Counted from the first letter of the stretch, positions 1 through 7,311 are shown. The stretch: 8,518 nucleotides of DNA from an uncultured Coriobacteriales bacterium (GCA_946892075.1 CAMPNZ010000057.1:1-8518); one strand, 5' to 3'. Program-made: numbers and translations. Notes: generated by a model not told the origin, from the sequence alone.

Positions 1-719
1 CAGGAACGTCGCTTTCGCAGGTAGGACGCGAACTTGGCCTGTCGGACGTCATCTTTTTTGGGTCCTCTGAGCGCGGCACGGGCAAGCGTGGTTTAACTTC
101 AGCGCTTGAAAACGTGTACGAAGCGCTTGTTGCTGCACTGTTTATTGATGGCGGCATGGATTGCGCGCGCGTGTTTGTTGAGCGCACGCTTATTCCCCGC
201 ATGTCGATTGACATGGCAAAAGAGCCTGAAAATCCGAAAAGCTTGCTGCAAGAAAAATTGCAAGTTGGCGGCATTACGCCTACGTATAGACTTGTAAAAA
301 CGCAAGGTCCGCCGCATGATAGAACCTTTGTGTCGCAGGTATTTGCTGGCAGTCATGGTCTTGCGCAGGGCAGCGGACGCACGAAGAAAGAAGCTGAAAG
401 TCAGGCAGCAAAATCAACACTTGCACGTTTAAGCGAGTTTTTTGGCTTTGGTGTTGACGAGTGCGAACGCGCACGTAAAGGCGTGGAACAAGCCCAGAAA
501 AAAGCTCACAAAACGCTTACGAACGCGCAGGAAAAAGCCGACAGGATTTGCGCGAACGCTCAAGCGAAAGCGCAAAAGGCTGCTGCGCGCGCCGCTCTCA
601 AGCAAAAAAAGCATGACGCTGCCCAGCAAGCAAGCGCCAGCAGTGCAGATGGTGAGCTCAGCGAAACCACCGCGCCCGCAGAAAACACTCATCTTCCTTC
701 GCAACACTCCAGCGAATAA
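1..719 (+). CDS. rnc: Ribonuclease III, 3' part (5' end outside window)
   Basis: Endonuclease that cuts double-stranded RNA, maturing rRNA precursors and some mRNAs in the cytoplasm. The reading frame is open from base 3 to the TAA at 717-719. It begins in the catalytic domain: a segment reading LGLSDVIFFGSSERGTGKRG leads into ENVYEALVAALFIDGG, the second RNase III signature, with the catalytic Glu at 120-122. The Asp that usually sits three residues before this Glu is Asn (111-113). A dsRNA-binding domain follows at about 231-437 (NPKSLLQEKLQ to GSGRTKKEAESQAAK), a clear family match. The last 93 residues (438-716) are an Ala/Lys/Gln-rich, probably helical tail; most RNase III proteins end just after the dsRNA-binding domain. 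The N-terminal signature is missing because of the window edge. smc starts 19 nt downstream, suggesting co-transcription. Identity is firm; the purpose of the tail is unknown. Confidence 0.96.
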   Translation, partial: GTSLSQVGRELGLSDVIFFGSSERGTGKRGLTSALENVYEALVAALFIDGGMDCARVFVERTLIPRMSIDMAKEPENPKSLLQEKLQVGGITPTYRLVKTQGPPHDRTFVSQVFAGSHGLAQGSGRTKKEAESQAAKSTLARLSEFFGFGVDECERARKGVEQAQKKAHKTLTNAQEKADRICANAQAKAQKAAARAALKQKKHDAAQQASASSADGELSETTAPAENTHLPSQHSSE

Positions 720-738
720 CACGGAGCACTGCGTCGGT

Positions 739-3700
739 ATGTATCTAAAAGCGCTGAACATACGCGGATTTAAGTCGTTTGCCGACAAGGTTTCGTTGCG
801 ATTTTCCCCTGGATTAAGCGCTGTGGTGGGCCCTAATGGCTCGGGTAAGTCGAATATTTCTGACGCTGTTTTGTGGGTGCTTGGCGAGCGCAACGCAAAA
901 AAATTGCGCGGCTCCCTTATGAATGACGTTATTTTTGCCGGTTCGAAAACGCGCGCGGCGTCCTCGTTTGCCGAGGTAGAGCTGGTGTTGGACAATTCAG
1001 ATCACACGCTTGCGCTTGACTTTAACGAAGTGTCAATCATGCGCCGCCTTACCAGAAATGGAGAATCAAGCTACTTCATCAACGGCGTGTTATATCGGCG
1101 CTGCGATATTATTTCGCTTTTGCACGACACCGCGCTTGGCACTGGCTTAAATTCGGTTATTGCGCAGGGAAATTTGGATGCAATTCTGCAGTCTTCTGTG
1201 CTTGAGCGCCGCACGCTTATCGAAGAGGCGGCGGGCATTCTGAAAATTAAGCAACAAAACGAAAAAAGTAGCGAAAAGCTTGCGCGTATGGATGAGCATC
1301 TTGCGCAGGTCCATGCACTTAGTGAAGAAATGAAGCGTACGCTGGCGCCGCTTGCAAAAAAGGCGGAGCGTGCGAAAAAGGCTCGTGAACTGCGCGTATC
1401 CTACGATTCCCTGCAATTTGATTTATGGGCTGACAAGCTGCTTGGCTTAAACGAGCGTATCGATGCACATAATGCTAACTTAGAAAAACTTGCCGAAGAC
1501 GCACGTCAGCTGCAACAGGCGCAAAGCGAGCACCAGAATATGGTAAGCGACGAACACGAAAAGCGTGCGCAGTTTGCCAAGCAGGAAGAACACGCTTGCG
1601 CACAAGAGCAAAGAGCTCGTGCTGTTCACGAAAAAACACAGTTGTTGAAAAATGCCCTTGACCAGCGTTTGCGCACCTATCGCGACCTGCATGATACGCA
1701 GCTTCGCATGAAAGAGGCGTATCCGCACCGATTTGCCGAACTAAAATGCCGCCTTGATATGCTTTGCCAGCAGCTTGCTTCGTATCAGCACAGCTATGAA
1801 GAACAACAGGAACAGCAAGCGGAAATTCGCAGGCAGTTGCACGAATTGCGCGAAGCACGTACCCAGCGTGAAACGCAACTTGCAGCAAAGCGTGAACAGT
1901 ACAAGGCCGCTCAACAGGCACAACGCACACATCAGCAGGAACTTTTCCAAAACACGCAGCGGAATTCTGTTCTTGCGGAGAAAATTGCTGCGCTTACGGC
2001 GCGCGTTGCGGAACTCAATGACGAGTGTGCAGCGCTTGAAACCGAGCATGAAGATTTACAATCGCGCAGTTCACAGCTTGATTCACGCAAGGAATCATTG
2101 CAGAGCGCGGCGCAGCAGGCGCGTGCGGCACACGAGGAAGCGCTGCAAGCGTATCGTGACGTTCAAGCGCAGGTGCTTGATGTTCAGGCGCGCTATCAGG
2201 CAGCATGCCAGCAGCACGCTTCGCTTTTGAAGCTGAGACAGCAGATGTTGGAGCTTAACAGCGCGCATACGTGGTTTGCTGAACGTTTGCAAAGCGCAGG
2301 CGATACGGCGCCGCTGCTTATTGATACGCTGAAGGTACCAGCGCATTTGGAGAATTTGGTAAGCGTGCTTTTGGGTGATTACGTGAGCGCGTTTACCTTT
2401 GATTCGTTTGACAACGCGCAGCGCTCGCTGCACGCGGTAGAGCAGATGAAGCAACGCGGGTGCGTGTCGCTTTTATGGGGATGTTCTGGTGAAACGCACC
2501 AAGATGATGTTGTGGCGTCGGGAACGAAGCCAGGCGCCGATCTGAACGCAGAATCGCAAGCGAAGCCGCTATCAGCGCAGCCTCACGCCGACAACGCCGC
2601 GCCTCACACGTCGTCGCGCTACTACGATAAGCTGCTTATTCATCAGCTTGACATTCCTGCTGCACAATCGCCGCATCTTACCAGCTTGCTTGGCAATGTA
2701 GTGCTGATGCCCACCTTCGAACAGGCGTATCACGCTACGCAAACGTGCACCGAAGCGCTGTGTTTTGCAACGCCAGCCTGCGAACTTGCGTATAGCGATG
2801 GACGCGTTCTTGTAGTGCGAACGCAATCGAGCGCTACGGACGCACCGTCATCATCTGCGCACGTACATGGTGAAAAGCAGCATCACAAACAGGAACACGT
2901 CAATGAAGAAGAGCAGGAACAAGCCGCAAACTTGCTTACGATAAGCCGCCAGCTGCGCGTACTTGCAAGCACTATCGACGCGCAGCGTGAACAGCTTGAA
3001 CGCGCCCGCTTGCAAAGCGACGCTTGCAAGGCGCAGCTTGATCAATGCGAGAGTGCATCCCGCGCTGCTACGCAAGCTGCTCTTGAGCATACGGCAACGA
3101 TGCAAGCTCATGCGCTTCAGCTGAAGCGCGTAGCGGACGCTCTCCAGAAAGCTCGCGAAAAGCACGCGTATACGCAGTCGCTTTTAGAGCCACTTGACCA
3201 GGAGTTTCAAGCCACACAAAACGCGCGTGAGCAGCTTGCGCAGCGCTTAGCGCAGTGTGAAGGGGATGTGAAGAACTTCGAGCGTGATATTGCAGCTTTT
3301 GAGCGCGAAGAAGAAGACGCCCGCCGCGAGCGTGCGAAGCTTCAAAACAACTTGAACGCGGTTCAGGTGCACAGTGCAAGCATGCATGAGCGCATTCAAT
3401 CGACGTCGTTGCAACGCACACAAACGGCTGCTGAATTGGAGAAATTGCAGCGCGAACACGCAGTGTATTGCCAGCAAGAGCAGCGTTTTCAGCTGCGCTG
3501 TTCCCACACCAGCGCCATGCAAACGCTGCTGAGCGTTCTTGATGAAACATATCACCGTATTATGGAGACGCTCACGCAGCAAAAAGAGAGCATCGAGCGC
3601 AACAAATCGGCCTTTGAGCAGCAGTTTAATCAGGTGCTGCGGGCGCGATTGGCCGTTCAAGAACAGTGCGCCAAGTTGCAAGAGTTGCAAACGGACCAGC

Positions 3701-4671
3701 GTGTTGCAATTGGAAAATTGGAAGTGGAGCGCGAGGGCGTTCTTCAAGCACTTAAGAAACACGGTTATGAGCAGCCGTATTGTCCCTCACCGCATTTTGA
3801 TCGTGACGCTGCACACGCGCGCTTCCAGCAGCTTGAGGCACAATTGCACCAGTTAGGAAACGTGGACGAACACAGCATTGCGGAATACGAAGCTCAAAAG
3901 GCGCGTCTGGCTGAATTGGAAGCGCAGGTAGCGGATATTGCGCGTGCGCGCGAGCATATTCAGCACATCATCGACGTGCTTGCAAAACGCATCGATACGC
4001 AATTTCGGCAGGCTTTTGACGAAACAGCGCGCAATTTCTCCGACGTCATTTCGTACTTGTTCCATGGTGCCGAGGCACGCTTGCAGCTTATTTCTTCCAA
4101 TGATGCTGGTGAAAACGACGCTGAAAAAGAACCTGAAAGCGATACTGAATCTATCGGCGCCAAGGATGCCGAAAAAACTTCAGAAAACGCAGGCGGCATT
4201 GAAATTTATGTGTCGCCGCGAGGAAAGAAAATTTCATCGTTGCGCCTGATGAGCGGGGGAGAGCGTTCGCTTTGTGCGCTTGCGTTCATCTTTGCGGTGT
4301 ACCGTGTGCGCAATGCGCCTTTTTTTCTGCTTGATGAGGTTGAAGCTGCCCTTGATGACGCAAACCTGCTAAGATTGATACGGTATATTGATACTTTGCA
4401 GCGCTCCAGTCAGGTTATTATGATTACGCACCAACGTGCTACGATGGAACATGCGCAGGTGCTTTACGGAGTGTCCATGCGCGGTGATGGCGTTACGCGC
4501 GTGCTTTCGCAATCGATTGACGAAGCGCAGGAAACGGCAGCGGGGAACACGCGTGCGCAGGAAACGGCAGCAAGCCGAAACGCGCAGGATGATTCTGCTG
4601 GTTGCGCGTACACGGATGCCGACACGGGCATACGCGCCGCCCGCACCACGCGCGAAGTACAAACGAAATAA
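739..4671 (+). CDS. smc: Chromosome segregation protein SMC
   Basis: SMC ATPase that, with ScpA/ScpB (not in this window), forms the bacterial condensin that compacts and separates chromosomes. The start at ATG 739 gives MYLKALNIRGFKSFADKV, the near-universal SMC N-terminus. A GGAG at 723-726 lies 12 nt upstream, and the longer open frame back to 442 only shadows rnc. Order along the 1310 residues: Walker A GPNGSGKS (31-38); N-lobe motif QGNLDAIL...EEAAGILK; coiled coil (about 165-520); hinge (about 526-696); coiled coil (about 730-1110); C-lobe with signature SGGE (1172-1175), Walker B LLDE (D1199, E1200) and the MITHQRATME segment. The protein is about 100 residues longer than the usual ~1190. 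The extra length comes from a hinge insert (about 582-627), a polar His/Glu-rich linker (697-728), an acidic C-lobe insert (1119-1152) and a tail (from about 1262). The hinge glycine motif is not evident. Identity is certain from both ATPase halves. Confidence 0.98.
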   Translation: MYLKALNIRGFKSFADKVSLRFSPGLSAVVGPNGSGKSNISDAVLWVLGERNAKKLRGSLMNDVIFAGSKTRAASSFAEVELVLDNSDHTLALDFNEVSIMRRLTRNGESSYFINGVLYRRCDIISLLHDTALGTGLNSVIAQGNLDAILQSSVLERRTLIEEAAGILKIKQQNEKSSEKLARMDEHLAQVHALSEEMKRTLAPLAKKAERAKKARELRVSYDSLQFDLWADKLLGLNERIDAHNANLEKLAEDARQLQQAQSEHQNMVSDEHEKRAQFAKQEEHACAQEQRARAVHEKTQLLKNALDQRLRTYRDLHDTQLRMKEAYPHRFAELKCRLDMLCQQLASYQHSYEEQQEQQAEIRRQLHELREARTQRETQLAAKREQYKAAQQAQRTHQQELFQNTQRNSVLAEKIAALTARVAELNDECAALETEHEDLQSRSSQLDSRKESLQSAAQQARAAHEEALQAYRDVQAQVLDVQARYQAACQQHASLLKLRQQMLELNSAHTWFAERLQSAGDTAPLLIDTLKVPAHLENLVSVLLGDYVSAFTFDSFDNAQRSLHAVEQMKQRGCVSLLWGCSGETHQDDVVASGTKPGADLNAESQAKPLSAQPHADNAAPHTSSRYYDKLLIHQLDIPAAQSPHLTSLLGNVVLMPTFEQAYHATQTCTEALCFATPACELAYSDGRVLVVRTQSSATDAPSSSAHVHGEKQHHKQEHVNEEEQEQAANLLTISRQLRVLASTIDAQREQLERARLQSDACKAQLDQCESASRAATQAALEHTATMQAHALQLKRVADALQKAREKHAYTQSLLEPLDQEFQATQNAREQLAQRLAQCEGDVKNFERDIAAFEREEEDARRERAKLQNNLNAVQVHSASMHERIQSTSLQRTQTAAELEKLQREHAVYCQQEQRFQLRCSHTSAMQTLLSVLDETYHRIMETLTQQKESIERNKSAFEQQFNQVLRARLAVQEQCAKLQELQTDQRVAIGKLEVEREGVLQALKKHGYEQPYCPSPHFDRDAAHARFQQLEAQLHQLGNVDEHSIAEYEAQKARLAELEAQVADIARAREHIQHIIDVLAKRIDTQFRQAFDETARNFSDVISYLFHGAEARLQLISSNDAGENDAEKEPESDTESIGAKDAEKTSENAGGIEIYVSPRGKKISSLRLMSGGERSLCALAFIFAVYRVRNAPFFLLDEVEAALDDANLLRLIRYIDTLQRSSQVIMITHQRATMEHAQVLYGVSMRGDGVTRVLSQSIDEAQETAAGNTRAQETAASRNAQDDSAGCAYTDADTGIRAARTTREVQTK
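4525..4571 (+). repeat. 17-bp direct repeat in the 3' end of smc
   Basis: The sequence GCGCAGGAAACGGCAGC occurs at 4525-4541 and again, without mismatch, at 4555-4571, a 30-bp period. It encodes AQETAA twice in the low-complexity tail behind the SMC ATPase head. The 30-bp spacing keeps the frame. It probably reflects a local duplication in an unconstrained tail. Confidence 0.85.
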
Positions 4672-4683
4672 GTAGGGGTTGAC

Positions 4684-5598
4684 ATGGGTTTATTCGGTAA
4701 ATTTAGCGAAGGGCTTGAGCGTTCACGCCAAAAAATTCGCGAACACATGAATGTGCTGCTTGATCGTGGCCCCAAGCTTGACGATACCTTTTGGGAAGGC
4801 TTGGAGGAAACGCTCATCCTGTCGGACTGCGGTGCGCCGCTTGCAAGCGAGGTTGTTGCCGACTTGCGCCAGCGCGCGCGGCGTTTGGCGCTTCCCGATG
4901 CGTACAGCGTGCTTGAGAATTTGAAAGACAGCCTTGAAGAACGCTTTACGCCTGCTGAGCATGATTTTTTTACCGAGCCGTGCGTTATGCTGTTTGTGGG
5001 CATTAACGGTTCAGGTAAAACAACTACCTGCGGAAAAATTGCTCGTACGCTGCACGATAGCGGCAAGCACGTGTTGCTGGGCAGCGCTGATACCTTTCGC
5101 GCGGCTGCCATCGAGCAGCTAGAAGCCTGGGCGCAGCGCGCTGATGTGGAAATTTGTTCCCGCACGCGCGGTAGCGACCCTGCAAGCGTGTGTTTTGAAA
5201 CCATCGAGCGCGCAGAAGCAAGCGGCGCCGATTATGTTCTTATCGATACCGCTGGGCGCCTTCACACGTCGGCCGACTTAATGCGTGAGCTGCAAAAAGT
5301 GTGCAACGTGGTAAAAAAGCGCGCTCACGTTCCCGTGTATTGTATTTTGGTACTTGACGCAACAACCGGGCAAAACGGTTTGTTGCAAGCGCGCGAATTC
5401 AACGCGGCGCTGGGGCTTGATGGGCTTATCATCACCAAGCTTGACGGCAGCGCCAAAGGCGGAATTGCGCTTGCTATCTCGCACGATTTGTCGCTTCCTA
5501 TTTTGAAGCTTGGTGTTGGAGAACAGCTGTCCGATTTGAAAGATTTCGATGCGCGCAGTTATGTTGACGGTCTTTTAGGTACATTTAACAAGGAGTAG
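4684..5598 (+). CDS. ftsY: Signal recognition particle receptor FtsY
   Basis: Membrane-associated GTPase that receives ribosome-nascent chain-SRP complexes and, by forming a mutual GTPase pair with Ffh, hands them to the Sec translocon. The 304-residue protein is essentially the NG domain alone. It opens with an amphipathic segment (MGLFGKFSEGLERSRQKI), likely a membrane-contacting helix, then the N domain. The G domain shows the P-loop GINGSGKT (106-113), DTFRAAAIEQLEAWA, DTAGR (188-192), LDATTGQNGLLQA, TKLDG (251-255) and the closing GVGEQLSDLKDFD. DATTGQN and GVGEQ..DL..FD separate it from Ffh, and there is no M domain. The long acidic A domain of enterobacterial FtsY is absent. AGGGGT at 4673-4678 lies 5 nt before the ATG. 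smc ends 12 nt upstream and ffh follows after 2 nt, so receptor and particle protein are probably made from one transcript. Confidence 0.97.
   Translation: MGLFGKFSEGLERSRQKIREHMNVLLDRGPKLDDTFWEGLEETLILSDCGAPLASEVVADLRQRARRLALPDAYSVLENLKDSLEERFTPAEHDFFTEPCVMLFVGINGSGKTTTCGKIARTLHDSGKHVLLGSADTFRAAAIEQLEAWAQRADVEICSRTRGSDPASVCFETIERAEASGADYVLIDTAGRLHTSADLMRELQKVCNVVKKRAHVPVYCILVLDATTGQNGLLQAREFNAALGLDGLIITKLDGSAKGGIALAISHDLSLPILKLGVGEQLSDLKDFDARSYVDGLLGTFNKE
5590..5595 (+). promoter_or_regulatory. Ribosome binding site of ffh inside ftsY end
   Basis: AAGGAG, a full Shine-Dalgarno, sits 5 nt before the ffh ATG and overlaps the last codons of ftsY. The ftsY stop (5596-5598) lies between it and the start, an arrangement expected to give coupled translation of the two SRP GTPases. 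Confidence 0.85.
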
Positions 5599-5600
5599 CT

Positions 5601-7037
5601 ATGTTTGAAAGTTTGTCGCAGCGTTTACAAAACGCGCTTGGAGCCTTGCGAGGTAAAGGCCGTCTTACTGAAGCTGATATTGCGCAAGCGATGCGCGAGG
5701 TTCGCTTGGCGCTGCTTGAAGCCGACGTCAACTTCAAGGTGGTGTCGCGCTTTAGCATTCGCGCAACCGAGCGCTGTTCTGCCGCTGAGGTTCTGAATTC
5801 GCTTACGCCTGCTCAAAACGTTGTGAAAGTGGTTCTTGATGAACTTACCGACATGCTTGGCGGGGAAATGCAAGGTCTTGAGCTGGCGCAAAACAAGCAT
5901 CCCAATGTGGTGATGCTGGTTGGTTTGCAAGGTTCAGGTAAAACGACCGCCTGCGCAAAGCTGGCGTATATGCTGAAAAGCCAAGGTAAAAGGCCGCTTC
6001 TTGCTGCGTGCGACGTGTATCGTCCTGCTGCGGCCGATCAGCTGGAAACGCTGGGGCGCGAACTGGATATTCCGGTGTATCGCGGCGATGGGCGCAATCC
6101 GCTTGCAATTGCGACGGAAAGCCTTTCGCACGCTACCAGCACCATGCGCGATGTGGTAATTGTTGATACCGCAGGTCGTTTGCATATTGACGACGCCATG
6201 ATGGATGAAATGTACCAGCTGAAAGTTGCGCTTGAGCCTGACGAAATTTTGATGGTTATCGACGCCATGATCGGTCAGGATGCGCTGAATGTAGCGCACG
6301 CGTTTGCTGAAAAAGTTGACTTTGACGGCGTTATTCTTTCGAAGATGGACGGCGATGCGCGCGGTGGTGCGGCGCTTTCTGTGCGCGAAACTACCGGCAA
6401 GCCTATCAAATTTATTTCCATGGGCGAGAAGCCCGACTCGCTTGAGCCGCTGCACCCCGATCGTCTTGCGCGGCGCATTTTGGGCATGGGAGATATGGTT
6501 AGCCTTATCGAAAGTGCTGTTAAAGTGCAGCAAGACGAGCTACGCGAAGAAGAAGCACAGCGCCTTGCCCATGCCGATTTGAACTTGAACGACTTTCTGG
6601 AAATGAACAAGCAAATTAAGAAAATTGGCGGCATTTCGAAGTTTATTGGTGCGTTGCCGGGTGGCGATAGAGCGCTTTCATCTGGGAAAGTGGATGAGAA
6701 AATTTTTGAGCGCATGGAAACAATTATCTTTTCTATGACAAAAGAAGAACGCGAAAAGCCTGATTGCATTAACGGACGACGTCGCGCGCGCATTGCCGCT
6801 GGAGCTGGTGTGAGCGTTACCGATGTTAATCAGCTGATGAAGAAATATGGCGAAACGCGCAAGATGGTACGCAAAATGATGCCCACCCTTCAAGAGAGCG
6901 CCGAGCATTTCAAGAAGGGGAAGAAAGGGAAAAAAGGCAAGCTGAAAAGGCGTTTTGGCGGTATGCCCGGCATGGGTATGGGAATGCCTGGCATGGGCGA
7001 CTTGAAAAAGTTGCAAGACATGCTGAAAGATTCGTAG
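5601..7037 (+). CDS. ffh: Signal recognition particle protein Ffh (SRP54)
   Basis: GTPase subunit of the signal recognition particle. It binds SRP RNA and hydrophobic signal sequences emerging from the ribosome and docks with FtsY. The 478 residues show the N-domain motif ALLEADV (37-43), P-loop GLQGSGKT (108-115), DVYRPAAADQLETLG, DTAGR (189-193), SKMDG (247-251) and the interdomain GEKPDSLEPLHPDRLARRIL. The Met-rich M domain begins near LNLNDFLEMNKQIKK (from 327) and includes MTKEEREKPDCING. The SRP-RNA-binding helix reads GRRRARIAAGAG (392-403), where the usual form is GSRR.RIA.GSG; Arg replaces the conserved Ser at 393. The C-terminus is a Lys/Gly-rich stretch followed by GMPGMGMGMPGMG. 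The start is fixed by the AAGGAG at 5590-5595. No SRP RNA gene (ffs) is visible in the window. A 282-bp gap follows, so this is probably the last gene of its transcription unit. Confidence 0.98.
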   Translation: MFESLSQRLQNALGALRGKGRLTEADIAQAMREVRLALLEADVNFKVVSRFSIRATERCSAAEVLNSLTPAQNVVKVVLDELTDMLGGEMQGLELAQNKHPNVVMLVGLQGSGKTTACAKLAYMLKSQGKRPLLAACDVYRPAAADQLETLGRELDIPVYRGDGRNPLAIATESLSHATSTMRDVVIVDTAGRLHIDDAMMDEMYQLKVALEPDEILMVIDAMIGQDALNVAHAFAEKVDFDGVILSKMDGDARGGAALSVRETTGKPIKFISMGEKPDSLEPLHPDRLARRILGMGDMVSLIESAVKVQQDELREEEAQRLAHADLNLNDFLEMNKQIKKIGGISKFIGALPGGDRALSSGKVDEKIFERMETIIFSMTKEEREKPDCINGRRRARIAAGAGVSVTDVNQLMKKYGETRKMVRKMMPTLQESAEHFKKGKKGKKGKLKRRFGGMPGMGMGMPGMGDLKKLQDMLKDS

Positions 7038-7104
7038 CGCGTGGGCGTGGCGGCGTTGCTGCAAGCGGTTTTGACCATCGCTTCGCACAGTTGCGCGCCG
7101 CTGC

Positions 7105-7124
7105 TGTAACGTGTTCCCGTTACA
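7105..7124. other. Inverted repeat downstream of ffh
   Basis: TGTAACG at 7105-7111 and CGTTACA at 7118-7124 are perfect complements with a 6-nt spacer (TGTTCC), about 70 nt after the ffh stop. As RNA it would form a 7-bp hairpin. No T-run follows, so it is a weak terminator candidate at best. As DNA it could be a dimeric-repressor operator, about 100 bp upstream of the rpsP promoter. The function is undecided. Confidence 0.5.
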
Positions 7125-7187
7125 CATTGTTGCTGCGATACGTTCCCCGCGAAACCGACTAAGAGCACCTACATGTGCGTATCTTGT

Positions 7188-7235
7188 AAAAAAATCGCCT
7201 GCGTGCTTGTCAAAACATAAAAAGGTCAGTAATAT
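7188..7235 (+). promoter_or_regulatory. Probable sigma70-type promoter for rpsP-khpA-rimM
   Basis: A -35 element TTGTCA (7207-7212) and a -10 element TAATAT (7230-7235) are separated by exactly 17 nt. Five of six bases match the -35 consensus and four of six the -10 consensus. A run of seven A (7188-7194) lies where an UP element would contact the RNA polymerase alpha subunit, as often found for ribosomal genes. The predicted start is near 7241-7244, giving a leader of about 75-80 nt before the rpsP ATG. Confidence 0.7.
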
Positions 7236-7253
7236 ATTTGGTTGCTGTTCATA

Positions 7254-7287
7254 AAGACGCAATCCGTGTAAGCGTGGCGTGCGTCTT
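7254..7287 (+). promoter_or_regulatory. Stem-loop in the rpsP 5' leader
   Basis: AAGACGCA (7254-7261) and TGCGTCTT (7280-7287) form a perfect 8-bp stem with an 18-nt loop that may pair further inside (CCG with TGG). It would begin about 12 nt after the predicted transcription start and ends 17 nt before the Shine-Dalgarno AAAGGAG (7305-7311), which stays free. No T-run follows, so it is not a terminator. It may be an mRNA-stabilising 5' hairpin or a protein-binding leader. I do not recognise a named family. Confidence 0.55.
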
Positions 7288-7304
7288 GATAACAAAAGAG
7301 ACAT

Positions 7305-7311
7305 AAAGGAG
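7305..7311 (+). promoter_or_regulatory. Strong ribosome binding site of rpsP
   Basis: AAAGGAG, with 8 nt to the ATG at 7320, is the best Shine-Dalgarno of the rpsP-khpA-rimM block. The two following genes have only weak ones, consistent with S16 being made in greater amount. Confidence 0.8.

Noticed and set aside
442..738. N-terminal extension of SMC by 99 residues from a TTG codon, or an RNase III-SMC fusion by +1 frameshift
   Set aside because: The SMC family begins at the MYLKALNIRGFKSF segment encoded from 739. The upstream stretch is a basic shadow of the rnc tail. An A7 run at 604-610 exists, but a fusion of these two proteins has no precedent known to me.
429..995. Long reverse-strand open frames, here and opposite smc, ftsY, ffh and rimM
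   Set aside because: They lie opposite clearly conserved genes, show no recognisable domain, and follow from the biased codon use of the forward genes.
4308..4326. Terminator inside smc (GCGC-AAT-GCGC followed by a T-run)
   Set aside because: The stem is only 4 bp with a 3-nt loop, and the T-run encodes the conserved Phe-Phe before the Walker B motif.
7161..7194. Terminator from the GCAC/GTGC hairpin near a run of A
   Set aside because: The stem is 4 bp, and the homopolymer is A on the plus strand. On the minus strand the T-run comes before the hairpin, which is the wrong order.
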